A DNA stretch of 64,000 nt from a virus. Of this stretch, positions 27,321-34,568 are shown piece after piece. The position numbers and the translations under genes are program-made. Every line of letters starts with the position of its first letter. The first letter of the stretch is position 1. Location: the IMG/VR virus record IMGVR_UViG_3300009081_000001, positions 23,060-87,059 of that record. The stretch is one strand, 5' to 3'. The notes below the pieces were generated by a model, which was not told where the DNA came from, searched no databases, and saw only the letters and a program-made list of their open reading frames with translations.

Positions 27321-27523
27321 AACCGATTGTCTGTATCGGAACGGCAGACGGTATCGAAGTCAACGCCTTTTTCTCTACCATGTATCGAGACGGAGAAAGG
27401 GTTGAGCGGCCCTGTGTTGAGATTCGCGGGGCAAACGGGATCCAGATGCACCTATCGAAAGTCGAAGGACTGATTGACCTGCTGCAAGAGGCGGTTGCAT
27501 ACTGGAAAGATGAAGGCTACTAG
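27317..27523 (+). CDS. Hypothetical protein (68 aa)
   Basis: ATG at 27317 after GGAGGGGGC. MKPIVCIGTADGIEVNAFFS...; alternating strands then a helix (VEGLIDLLQEAVAYWK). Followed immediately by a palindrome copy (27524-27538). Confidence 0.55.
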   Translation: MKPIVCIGTADGIEVNAFFSTMYRDGERVERPCVEIRGANGIQMHLSKVEGLIDLLQEAVAYWKDEGY

Positions 27524-27538
27524 ATTTCCGACGGAAAT
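27524..27538. repeat. 15-bp palindrome, copy 21
   Basis: Perfect, directly after a stop and 15 bp before the 27554 start. Confidence 0.95.
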
Positions 27539-27553
27539 AGGAGGGAGTCGAGC

Positions 27554-27775
27554 ATGAGTAACCTTTACTGGGCGATGGATGAAGACGCCGACGATGGGGT
27601 AACAGTTGAGTGGGAAGAGACGTTAGCCGATCCTGTATTCTACAAGTGGATCGAGTGGGTATGCCCTGTCTGTGGTGAAAAGAACATCGACAGTCCAGAC
27701 CTTACAGCGGTGCCCATCTGCGGTGACTGTGAGCGAGTGTCGGACTGGGAAGAGTTTGTTGGACTATTCGATTGA
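27554..27775 (+). CDS. Acidic zinc-ribbon protein (73 aa)
   Basis: VCPVCGEKNI and ICGDCERVS form a ribbon in the second half; the first half is acidic (MDEDADDGVTVEWEET). Ribosome site AGGAGGGAGTCGAGC right after a palindrome copy. Last small gene before the replication initiator. Confidence 0.6.
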   Translation: MSNLYWAMDEDADDGVTVEWEETLADPVFYKWIEWVCPVCGEKNIDSPDLTAVPICGDCERVSDWEEFVGLFD

Positions 27776-27835
27776 GGCATCGCTTTGTGAGCCTTAGAGC
27801 CGTAAGGATGTCTCCCATGAAAGGGAGAGAGTAAC

Positions 27836-29320
27836 ATGAGTAACGGCATCAAGGAACCGGGAACAGAATATGTGGTAGATGAGGACAAGCTACTCAAGAT
27901 TAGCCACTATGACGAGCGCGACCTTGCGGCATTGCAAGCTATCGGCAACTATGATTCTTTTCAGATCCTCGAAGCAGTCAATGAAGACTCCATTGCTTTC
28001 CGTAAGTGGTTTGTGGATATCACTGGCGACCTGGCAGCGGGCGTTATGCTCTCGCAGATCCACTACTGGCATGGCATCAGCAAACGGGATGGCAAGCCAA
28101 GGCTAAAGGTTGAGAAGGAAGGACACCTATGGCTATGCAAGTCAGACAATGAGTGGTGGAAAGAAGCAAGGTTGACTGAGAAGCAAGCCCGCCGGGCGCG
28201 AGAGATTCTAGAGAAGCAAGGGCTCATCATCTGCAAGCTGTGGCGATTCAGTAATGTCCCACGTATCCACATGAGAATCAACAAGCCAGTGTTTATGTCG
28301 GCGCTGAACGCTGCAATGTGTGAGAAATCCCGATTTGCCCTACAGGGCAAATCAGACTTGCCGCAGGGGGCAAATCAGACTTGCCCTACAGGGCAAAACA
28401 TTAACAGAGACTACTTAACAGAGACTACCATAGAAGATCCCCCCACGCCTGACGGCGATGGGGTACCCTTAAAGGAGGGACAGAATGGACAATCTGATCG
28501 GGTTTATGGAATCACAGCTAGAACTCAACTTGCAACTAGTCGAGGGAATGGCCGGCCTGAGTCGTCGCTTGCGTTCCCTGGAGAAGCAGATGGCGAAGAA
28601 GGAGGCAGAGAACCTACGATTGGCCCTCAAGCTGGTGGACCTGGAGAAGATGGTGAAGCTGCTGACAGAAGCGGGGGGCAGCATGGCGGTGGAGCTGGTA
28701 GTACTGGAGAGCAAGATAGACCAGGCGCGGAAGGCGGCGGAGGCATACTACGACGACGTGCTGAATATCACGGCGAACCTGGGAGTAGACCTGGCAACGG
28801 CGGAGCTGCAACTAGGCAGGCTAATGCTCAAGGTAGCAGACCACCTGCAGGACAAGTAGGGGGCAACTCCGTAATCCACAATCTGCTTAGTGGCACACGA
28901 ACAGAGGGAGACGACGAAGCCCGCCCCAAGTGGCAGATACCAGAGTCACCGGAGCAAGAGGCATTTCTGTCTGTGTGTAGTGCCAAGTGGTTCAAGCCTA
29001 AGCAGAAGAGTAACATCAAGGGGATACTCGCCGCCTTACGAGCCGGGGACATGGCCGGGGATGACGTGTACCAGAAGTGTGCCGAGGCTATAGCAGACAA
29101 GGGGAAACTGGAGAGTCCTTTGCCCCCCTTGCCCCGGTCCTGGTACGAGTGGCGAGAGGGACACGCCAAGGGCCACAGGTGGAGCGTGGATGGATTCGTT
29201 AATGCTCTGCTGGATAGGGACCGGCTGATGGAGCATTGCCAGTATCACTTAAAGACGAAGGGAGTAGTAACAAACGACTATGGCGCTGATCCTTGGTTAG
29301 AGAACCTACCGGGAGGATAG
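27836..29320 (+). CDS. Replication initiator (lambda O/DnaD-like winged helix), carrying the origin
   Basis: 494 residues. Residues 50-155 (FRKWFVDITGDLAAGVMLSQ ... WWKEARLTEKQARRARE, LEKQGLIICKLWRFSN) are a winged-helix domain as in phage replication initiators. The middle contains three 23-bp iterons (28335-28403) translated as repeats of QGKSD/QGANQT, then a 125-residue Gly/Gln-rich stretch with no fold that overlies another gene in a different frame (28485-28859). The last 130 residues (WFKPKQKSNIKGILAALRAGD, WYEWREGHAKGHRWSVDGFV) form a second helical domain, likely the contact to the helicase, whose gene follows 5 bp later. Strong family parallel: lambda O also holds its origin inside its gene. 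Confidence 0.75.
   Translation: MSNGIKEPGTEYVVDEDKLLKISHYDERDLAALQAIGNYDSFQILEAVNEDSIAFRKWFVDITGDLAAGVMLSQIHYWHGISKRDGKPRLKVEKEGHLWLCKSDNEWWKEARLTEKQARRAREILEKQGLIICKLWRFSNVPRIHMRINKPVFMSALNAAMCEKSRFALQGKSDLPQGANQTCPTGQNINRDYLTETTIEDPPTPDGDGVPLKEGQNGQSDRVYGITARTQLATSRGNGRPESSLAFPGEADGEEGGREPTIGPQAGGPGEDGEAADRSGGQHGGGAGSTGEQDRPGAEGGGGILRRRAEYHGEPGSRPGNGGAATRQANAQGSRPPAGQVGGNSVIHNLLSGTRTEGDDEARPKWQIPESPEQEAFLSVCSAKWFKPKQKSNIKGILAALRAGDMAGDDVYQKCAEAIADKGKLESPLPPLPRSWYEWREGHAKGHRWSVDGFVNALLDRDRLMEHCQYHLKTKGVVTNDYGADPWLENLPGG
28335..28428 (+). other. Putative replication origin: three 23-bp iterons and two 14-bp repeats
   Basis: Tandem repeats begin at 28335, 28358 and 28381, each TTGCC...GGCAAA; copies 1 and 3 contain the perfect inverted repeat TTGCCC-TACA-GGGCAA. 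Directly after come two tandem copies of TTAACAGAGACTAC (28401-28414, 28415-28428), the most A+T-rich part, which could be the unwinding site. All lie inside the initiator gene, upstream of the helicase. Confidence 0.7.
28485..28859 (+). CDS. Coiled-coil protein nested inside the initiator gene
   Basis: 124 residues, entirely within the initiator gene but in another frame. AAAGGAGGGACAG precedes its ATG. The product is a regular coiled coil (MDNLIGFMESQLELNLQLVE, SLEKQMAKKEAENLRLALKL and onward), while the initiator frame over the same DNA is low-complexity Gly-rich sequence. That contrast says this frame is the one under protein-level selection. Stop TAG at 28857, then the initiator frame becomes protein-like again. 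Function unknown. Confidence 0.7.
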   Translation: MDNLIGFMESQLELNLQLVEGMAGLSRRLRSLEKQMAKKEAENLRLALKLVDLEKMVKLLTEAGGSMAVELVVLESKIDQARKAAEAYYDDVLNITANLGVDLATAELQLGRLMLKVADHLQDK

Positions 29321-29324
29321 ACGT

Positions 29325-30794
29325 ATGACCAACGAAGTACTAATCAACTGCGAGGCCGAAGAGAGCGTGCTTGGGGCAATCCTGATTGACCGCGATGCAA
29401 TCACCATCATTGCCACCATTCTGGAACCGTCAGACTTTGGGAAGAAGGAACATGGGATCATCTACGCGGCTATGCTCGACCTCTACAAGAGCAACACCGC
29501 GATTGATGTTGTGACCCTGGACGATGCGCTTGAGGGTAAGAACCTCAAGCCGGTGGCGCGGTTCATCGACAGTGTGCCCACCTCTCTTCATGCAGAACAT
29601 CATGCAAACATCGTCAAGCGTATGTCGGTAAGGCGTAGCCTGCACGATGCAGCACAGAAGATTGCGATGCTGGCACACAATGACAGCGAAGAGGATACCC
29701 ACGGCCTACTCGCCAATGCCGAGAAGATCATCACCGAAGTAAGCCAGAAGACACCTACCCTTGTTACCACGGTCAAGAGCGAGACGGCACGGATATTTGA
29801 CGGCATCTTTGACCCCAAGGAGATAGTGGGGGATCGTGTCTTTACCGGACTGCCCGGCCTGGACAGTGCTACCATCGGCATAGAGAACAGCCGCTTTTGG
29901 GTAGGGGCAGCGATTCCAGGCACCGGCAAGAGCGCAATGACTGTCAACATCGTGCGTGGTGTAGCCAAGGTGAACAGGGACGTGGTGATCCTGTACTTCC
30001 ATCCCGAGCAGAGCGCCGGGGAGATCACGAGTCTTCTACTCTCTTGTGGGACACCCAAGCCGGAGACGCCGAATCAGTACATTCCCCCGTTCCGTATCAA
30101 GGCATTGCAGATGAGTCAGGATCAGAAGGATGAGTACCTGAACGCTGCAGCGTTCTTGCAGACCTCTACCGTGGGGCGCTATGCCAACGGCAAGGCAGAA
30201 GAGATGGCAAAGCGCAAGGAAGGGTATCTGAGCCAGGGATTGCAAGACTGGGAGATTGCAACACTCTCTGCAAGCCGCGCCGAGATAGAAGATAAGACCA
30301 TCATCCTCAACGACCCGTCGGGCGAGACGATCCACAAGATCCGTGCCACCGTGCGCCGTGTCCGTGCCAGGATGCACCCTGATACGTTTCTGCTTGTCAT
30401 CTTCGATGGGATGCACCTGATCCCCGGCAACGGAGAGGGCAGCAGACTGGCGGAGCTAATGACTGTCACCAGGACGTTCAAGCAGATGGCACAAAAGGAC
30501 GTTAGCCCCGGCGCAGTCATGGTCAACCACCAGTTGGTCAAAGCGTTCTTCAACGAGAAGCAGAACAGGGTGTACCACAATGGTCTCTTGAGGGACAGTG
30601 GCACCATTGCCCAGGACGCCGATGTGATCTACTTCTTGGACAGGCCCAGTGTATGGGAGAATGGCAAGACGGTAGGGACGTGGGATAACATGGATATGAT
30701 CTGCACCAAGAATAGGCAGACCAGCACCGAGTTCCGTTCATTCTTCCGTATGCACACGTCCACTATGAGGGTGGAAGGAAGGGACGTGATCTAA
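29325..30794 (+). CDS. dnaB: Replicative DNA helicase, DnaB family
   Basis: 489 residues. N-terminal domain: NCEAEESVLGAILIDRDA to about residue 110, the DnaB primase-interacting domain. RecA-like domain: Walker A AAIPGTGKSA (195-204), the glutamate region YFHPEQSAGEI, Walker B FLLVIFDGMHL (356-366), QLVKAF and RDSGTIAQDADVIYFLDR (424-441). Unwinds DNA 5' to 3' ahead of the fork. Ribosome site GGGAGGATAGACGT, 5 bp after the initiator, the usual initiator-helicase pair. The Walker A has Pro-Gly-Thr in place of the usual Arg-Pro-Gly-x-Gly order, which is within family range. Confidence 0.92.
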   Translation: MTNEVLINCEAEESVLGAILIDRDAITIIATILEPSDFGKKEHGIIYAAMLDLYKSNTAIDVVTLDDALEGKNLKPVARFIDSVPTSLHAEHHANIVKRMSVRRSLHDAAQKIAMLAHNDSEEDTHGLLANAEKIITEVSQKTPTLVTTVKSETARIFDGIFDPKEIVGDRVFTGLPGLDSATIGIENSRFWVGAAIPGTGKSAMTVNIVRGVAKVNRDVVILYFHPEQSAGEITSLLLSCGTPKPETPNQYIPPFRIKALQMSQDQKDEYLNAAAFLQTSTVGRYANGKAEEMAKRKEGYLSQGLQDWEIATLSASRAEIEDKTIILNDPSGETIHKIRATVRRVRARMHPDTFLLVIFDGMHLIPGNGEGSRLAELMTVTRTFKQMAQKDVSPGAVMVNHQLVKAFFNEKQNRVYHNGLLRDSGTIAQDADVIYFLDRPSVWENGKTVGTWDNMDMICTKNRQTSTEFRSFFRMHTSTMRVEGRDVI

Positions 30795-30935
30795 ATGGAT
30801 ATGGCAGAGCACTACCGCAGACTGTCAGAGGAAGCGAAACGGATAGGCAACATGAGGCTGTATATCAAGTACCGCAAGATGATGCTGGCAGAGCAGTACA
30901 AGCATCGTATTTCCGACGGAAATGGAGGGGAATGA
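30795..30935 (+). CDS. Small basic helical protein (46 aa)
   Basis: Found by hand: ATG one base after the helicase stop. MDMAEHYRRLSEEAKRIGNM..., basic helix; palindrome 30909-30923 supplies ISDGN at the end, and the stop overlaps the next gene (ATGA). No strong ribosome site, so it relies on coupling. Confidence 0.5.
   Translation: MDMAEHYRRLSEEAKRIGNMRLYIKYRKMMLAEQYKHRISDGNGGE
30909..30923. repeat. 15-bp palindrome, copy 22
   Basis: Perfect, in the end of the 30795 gene (ISDGN), 8 bp before the 30932 start. Confidence 0.95.
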
Positions 30936-31192
30936 TGGGTGAGTGGAAGTGCGACAAGCACGGTTGGGTTAGCGGAGAGCAGTGCCCTGAATGTGAGACA
31001 GAAGAGTGGGAGCCAGCCCTTGCGTTTGCGAGGAAAGAGGAACGGGAAAAGTGTGCCAAGGAGCTTGATGCCTTTGCTGCGGAACTGATGAAGCGGGCAG
31101 GCCGCACCGAGGATGAAAGGTGGCAGAATATGTTGAAAGTGATAGCTACTACCTTTGAATGGGCAGCGCGAAAGATTAGGGGAGGGGAATGA
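30932..31192 (+). CDS. Hypothetical zinc/helical protein (86 aa)
   Basis: WKCDKHGWVSGEQCPECET has C, H, C and C ligands for one zinc; the remainder is helical (EEREKCAKELDAFAAELMKR). Ribosome site GGAGGGG immediately after the palindrome. 4-bp overlaps on both sides. Unknown. Confidence 0.6.
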   Translation: MMGEWKCDKHGWVSGEQCPECETEEWEPALAFARKEEREKCAKELDAFAAELMKRAGRTEDERWQNMLKVIATTFEWAARKIRGGE

Positions 31193-31344
31193 TGGACGCC
31201 ATGAAGCATGAAGACAGAGCAAGAAGGGAAGCCCTGCAGCATAGGGCCGATGTGTTGGAGGAAGAGTTGAAGCGCAAGAAGAAGGAAGCGAAGCAGCTCA
31301 AGGAAGTGATTGATGGGCTGCGCCAGAGAGCGAAGGGAGAATAG
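31189..31344 (+). CDS. Small coiled-coil protein (51 aa)
   Basis: Found by hand: ATG at 31189 after GGGGAGGGG, overlapping the previous stop by 4 bp. MMDAMKHEDRARREAL then LEEELKRKKKEAKQLKEV: a highly charged single helix. Unknown. Confidence 0.5.
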   Translation: MMDAMKHEDRARREALQHRADVLEEELKRKKKEAKQLKEVIDGLRQRAKGE

Positions 31345-31347
31345 AAC

Positions 31348-32250
31348 ATGGATCCGTTGACCAAAGCCTGCTCCGAATATGACGCCTACCTTAGAGAAGG
31401 TGGAGAGCCCGTTGATTTGAAAGCACTGGGCTTTAACACCGTGAGTCAGAGGACCAAGACGCGCAAGCTGCATCCCTCATCCTTGGGGCCTGGGTTGTGT
31501 GACAGGAAGGCTTGCTACAATGTCGCGTGTGACGTGGGAGACATAGAGCGCGACATTCCTGAGACACCGGAAGACAACCTAGGGCATCGCATCGGGTTCA
31601 TCTTCCAAGACTATGTAGCACAGACGTTGGCGTTCAAGGGTGCCCTCATCGACATGGAGATCCCCTTGGAAGACGAGTACTGGACGGGTAGGGCAGACCT
31701 GTTGGTGGATCCCTGTAAGCTGGACGTTACAGACTCTCGCCCTACAACCAAAGCACCTTGGTTGGTAGACGTGAAGACCGTGAAAGGCTACACGGTTGAT
31801 GATAGGTATCCGAAGACCTATCACATTGCACAGCTTGAGCGGTATCGTTCCATGATGACACAGCCCACGGTGCCCATCCTCTTCTACGTGACGCGCATCG
31901 ACTTCCAGACAGCCATGTTCTCATAGAAGTTTGACGGATACGATTGTACCCTCTTGAGCGATGGCAAGCCTAGCAAGATATTCGACAACCTGAACTACGA
32001 CATTGACGCCAGCGCAATGATGCAGGAGCGATGGTTGGTTGACGGCACACTTCCTGATCGCTGCGCTGGCACACCCGACGGTCATTTCATGTGCGCCAGC
32101 TACCAGAAAGGTGGGCCAGACCGGGGCAAGTACAAGGTCAACTGCCCGTTCTTTGCCAGGTGTTGGGAGCTGCCCTTGCCCGAGGGCCTGGTGTTCGACA
32201 AGGGTGCGTTCAGTAAAGATGACGACGACAACCAGTATCTTCCCTTTTAA
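31348..32250 (+). pseudogene. Cas4/RecB-like PD-(D/E)xK nuclease interrupted by an in-frame TAG
   Basis: Residues 1-192 (31348-31926) hold the nuclease core: C51 and C56, GHRIGFIFQDYV, GRAD (D117), LVDVKTVKGY (D141, K143) and QLERY (Q162, Y166), the RecB-family order. TAG at 31924-31926 stops it, but the same frame continues to 32250 with KFDGYDCTLLSDGKPSKIFD and then DRCAG, FMCAS, NCPFFARC, exactly the C-terminal cysteine cluster (with the N-terminal cysteine, a 4Fe-4S site) expected of Cas4/AddB-type nucleases. Full length would be about 300 residues. So either a nonsense mutation, a sequencing error or read-through. Such nucleases trim DNA ends in recombination. Confidence 0.75.
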
Positions 32251-32259
32251 GGAGGACGA

Positions 32260-32595
32260 ATGACAGACATTGCCAAGCAGAAAGAATGGGTGGTACGGAC
32301 AATCAAAGATGGCCAGGTGCAAATCTATGGCGAAATCTATGTACCAAGTCGCAAACACCAGGAGTATGATGGTCGTCTCGATGGAATGCGCTACGCCTTT
32401 GCAAGATACCGCAGTCCAAGGGAAAGGGTCACTATTTGGGAGCCCTTTATTGCACTATGGGGTACAGAAAAGAGATACCGCGCTTTGGGCAAGGAAGAAA
32501 TCGAGTACGGTCCAGAGTGCGTTGACGGTTTCTTTCCGTGGGAATGGTGGTATCGGCTGGACATAGCACATTCCAAAAAGGAGGCTCTACCATGA
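32260..32595 (+). CDS. Hypothetical protein (111 aa)
   Basis: Basic, aromatic, beta-rich (EWVVRTIKDGQVQIYGEIYV, FFPWEWWYRLD). Ribosome site AAGGAGGACGA. No family recognised. Overlaps the next gene by 4 bp. Confidence 0.6.
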   Translation: MTDIAKQKEWVVRTIKDGQVQIYGEIYVPSRKHQEYDGRLDGMRYAFARYRSPRERVTIWEPFIALWGTEKRYRALGKEEIEYGPECVDGFFPWEWWYRLDIAHSKKEALP

Positions 32596-33095
32596 ATAAC
32601 CTTGTGCTCAATCAGGTGCAGGCGTTGCATACCCTTATCGAGCAGAACTACCGCAATGACTCATGGTGTGTGCTACCCTGTAAGGGAGAGAAAGCCATGA
32701 TGAAGCTGCAAATCCACCTGTCAGACGTGTTCCCTAGCACCAAGGCCGGTAGGGAGAACCGGCTGGATACACTGGTTGCAATCCTGCCTCTCTTGAATCC
32801 AGGTAAGAAGCCCATCGACCTGGATAGCACCAATCGTCTGTGGATCGCAGAGATTTACGCCATGCTTACGTGGCTCGATGCGAATGGCAAGGCCAAGGAG
32901 GTACTACGCATCGTGAGCCTGGACCCGCAGGGGTATGCCGTGCAGTTAAGGAAGCTGTTGGGTTACATTGAAAGACCGGGAGGTAACTACTATGTGCCCG
33001 AGACGGAACCGGCGTATGTGGGAGATGGATGGTGGGCCTCGCAAGAGGGGGCACACGAACGGGAACGGCAAGAGAGTTATCTACCGCCCTTCTAA
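32592..33095 (+). CDS. Hypothetical protein (167 aa)
   Basis: ATG at 32592 (AAAGGAGGCTCTACC upstream). Helical first 100 residues (NQVQALHTLIEQNYR, LVAILPLLNPGKKPID), then a proline/tyrosine-rich tail. No motif recognised. Confidence 0.55.
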   Translation: MNNLVLNQVQALHTLIEQNYRNDSWCVLPCKGEKAMMKLQIHLSDVFPSTKAGRENRLDTLVAILPLLNPGKKPIDLDSTNRLWIAEIYAMLTWLDANGKAKEVLRIVSLDPQGYAVQLRKLLGYIERPGGNYYVPETEPAYVGDGWWASQEGAHERERQESYLPPF

Positions 33096-33128
33096 GAAGT
33101 GTATTGCAGGGCTGGAAAGGTGGGAACA

Positions 33129-33497
33129 GTGGGCAAGACGGACATTCGTGCAGCAAGGTACTCGCTCAAGATAAAGCAAGCCCGCTGCCCTATCCCTGGC
33201 TGTTGGCGGGTGCCTACGGATGCACACCATACCCTTATCCGTAGGCATCCCGACCATCCTAGACTGTGGTGTAGGGAGAACATCACATTGGTCTGTCACT
33301 ACCACCACGTACCAGAGTGTGAAGACCTGGGATACTGGTGTGTGAGGTACAAACTTGAAGTAGAGGCAATGGAGCCCCGCGACATAGAAGTATGGGTAGA
33401 GAGCCTGGGGGAGCTATTCAAGGTTCCCCCGACTCTCCCCCCATTCTATCACCGGGCTGTTGCCGATGTATTTCCGTCGGAAATGGAGGATGAATGA
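33129..33497 (+). CDS. HNH endonuclease-like protein, GTG start
   Basis: 122 residues. CPIPGCWRVPTDAHHTLIRRH (D31, H33, H34), then NITLVCHYHH (N51, H57, H59, H60) make the beta-beta-alpha metal site of HNH nucleases. It may be a free-standing homing-type nuclease or a replication or packaging accessory. The palindrome at 33470-33484 is read in the third frame as VFPSEM at the C-terminus, and the stop overlaps the next gene. Ribosome site AAGGTGGGAACA. Confidence 0.75.
   Translation: MGKTDIRAARYSLKIKQARCPIPGCWRVPTDAHHTLIRRHPDHPRLWCRENITLVCHYHHVPECEDLGYWCVRYKLEVEAMEPRDIEVWVESLGELFKVPPTLPPFYHRAVADVFPSEMEDE
33470..33484. repeat. 15-bp palindrome, copy 23
   Basis: Perfect, in the end of the HNH gene (FPSEM), 9 bp before the 33494 start. 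Confidence 0.95.
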
Positions 33498-33673
33498 AGA
33501 AGCAAACCAAGGACACCATCAGGCAGAAGTTGGATGACGCTGCCCGCTATGCCAAGCAAGCCAAGATGGCAGTGCAACGGGTAGACCGTGCGTCATTCCA
33601 GGCATCCTTGAGGGGTGCAAGGTTCATGCTGGATGCAGCAGAGTACTACTTTAAGGAGGGAATGGAGGAGTAA
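33494..33673 (+). CDS. Small helical protein (59 aa)
   Basis: Found by hand: ATG at 33494 after GGAGGATGA, ten bases past a palindrome. MKKQTKDTIRQKLDDAARYA..., a basic helical hairpin. The stop (TAA) shares its last base with the next ATG region. Unknown. Confidence 0.5.
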   Translation: MKKQTKDTIRQKLDDAARYAKQAKMAVQRVDRASFQASLRGARFMLDAAEYYFKEGMEE

Positions 33674-33847
33674 ATGGAAGTCAGGTGGGTATGGGACGGC
33701 TATCACTGGACAGCGATATTCTTTGAGGAAGGCAAGATCCACACTCCAAGCCTTGTCCTACGAGAGCATGAACTTGTTGATGCTCTAAGGCAACTACAAT
33801 ACGATAAGGTATACTTCGAGAAACCTAGGAGCAAGAACGATGAATGA
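33674..33847 (+). CDS. Small hypothetical protein (57 aa)
   Basis: ATG directly after the previous TAA, with GGAGGAG upstream. MEVRWVWDGYHWTAIFFEEG..., beta-rich start and a helix. Overlaps the next gene by 8 bp. Unknown. Confidence 0.5.
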   Translation: MEVRWVWDGYHWTAIFFEEGKIHTPSLVLREHELVDALRQLQYDKVYFEKPRSKNDE

Positions 33848-34109
33848 ACTAGTGCTTGAGGCAGAGAAGGGCTACCTTGGACCGGCAGTATCACCTAACC
33901 CTATGGTCAAGATACATGGACCGGGGCCAGAAGGGGCAACGTGTGGTGGGTGTGTATACCTGTTCCGCAAGAGGTACACCAGTCGTACCTATCTCAAGTG
34001 TAGTATGCGGGGTGGGCTCACCAGTGGAGCAGCGACAGACCAGCTTGCAGGATGGATGGCCTGTGGATTGTGGGAGGAAACAGACGATGAAGAACAAGAT
34101 CAAGGATAG
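33840..34109 (+). CDS. Cysteine-containing hypothetical protein (89 aa)
   Basis: ATCGGCV-type centre: TCGGCVYLFRKRY then LKCSMRGGL and ACGLWEE, four to five cysteines that may bind an Fe-S cluster or zinc. Ribosome site GGAGCAAGAACG. Overlaps the following gene. Unknown. Confidence 0.55.
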   Translation: MNELVLEAEKGYLGPAVSPNPMVKIHGPGPEGATCGGCVYLFRKRYTSRTYLKCSMRGGLTSGAATDQLAGWMACGLWEETDDEEQDQG

Positions 34110-34260
34110 GTTGGAGGAACCGTGGGCAAAGAAACAGGTGGGACACACATTGGGGAATGTGCTATACTGGGTGCAGAACGGCTACCAGTTCACACAGGAG
34201 GACCGGACTTTGATAGAGCAGCTACATGGCTACTTGCAGGAGCCCTCTTGTTCAGCCTAA
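34087..34260 (+). CDS. Small hypothetical protein (57 aa), overlaps next gene
   Basis: ATG at 34087 with GGAGGAAACAGACG upstream. MKNKIKDRLEEPWAKKQVGH..., basic helix then QFTQEDRTLIEQLHGYL. It shares 139 bp with the gene at 34122 in another frame; both have good ribosome sites, so both may be made. Confidence 0.5.
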   Translation: MKNKIKDRLEEPWAKKQVGHTLGNVLYWVQNGYQFTQEDRTLIEQLHGYLQEPSCSA

Positions 34261-34328
34261 TGGTCACTCTTGGCTACTTACTGCAACAGGAAGGGGAAAG
34301 CCTGTGGGTAACAACGCGGAGGGAGTAG
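34122..34328 (+). CDS. Small membrane protein (68 aa), GTG start
   Basis: GTG at 34122 preceded by GGAGGAACC. Polar N-terminal half, then a 20-residue hydrophobic helix (ATWLLAGALLFSLMVTLGYL) and a short basic tail. The N-terminal half overlies the 34087 gene. Overlap and short length leave some doubt. Confidence 0.45.
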   Translation: MGKETGGTHIGECAILGAERLPVHTGGPDFDRAATWLLAGALLFSLMVTLGYLLQQEGESLWVTTRRE

Positions 34329-34330
34329 CA

Positions 34331-34489
34331 TTGCCAACAGTACGCCAGTTGCCAGAGGAGGGGATAGCAGTCATCCGGTGGCAGGAGTGTAACAGACAGA
34401 CTAGGATGGCGCTTAACTGGATGCAAGCATGTGCTCTTTTTGAGGGCACAACGGTCTACGAGTGGATAGATAGGAAGGGACACCTATGA
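34331..34489 (+). CDS. Small hypothetical protein (52 aa), TTG start
   Basis: TTG at 34331 with CGGAGGGAGTAGCA upstream; the longer frame starting at 34226 is a shadow of the membrane gene. PTVRQLPEEGIAVIRWQECN..., ends EWIDRKGHL. Last gene before the 34506 promoter. Confidence 0.45.
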   Translation: MPTVRQLPEEGIAVIRWQECNRQTRMALNWMQACALFEGTTVYEWIDRKGHL

Positions 34490-34505
34490 ATCACGAATCT
34501 GAAAC

Positions 34506-34534
34506 TTGACAAGGATTCTGAACTATAGTATACT
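34506..34534 (+). promoter_or_regulatory. Rightward promoter with CTGAAC motif
   Basis: TTGACA (34506-34511), 17 bp, TATACT (34529-34534). CTGAAC in the spacer and GTTCACGTTCGC just after the -10 box link it to the other regulated promoters. Confidence 0.8.
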
Positions 34535-34568
34535 GTTCACGTTCGCAATATAATAGGAGGGAACGAAA

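Noticed and set aside
28335-28403. CRISPR array
   Set aside because: The 23-bp repeats are directly adjacent with no spacers, so they are iterons. No other array-like repeat-spacer pattern seen in the window.
31348-32250. General reassignment of TAG
   Set aside because: Many supported genes here end in TAG with coupled downstream starts, so TAG is read as stop at least usually.
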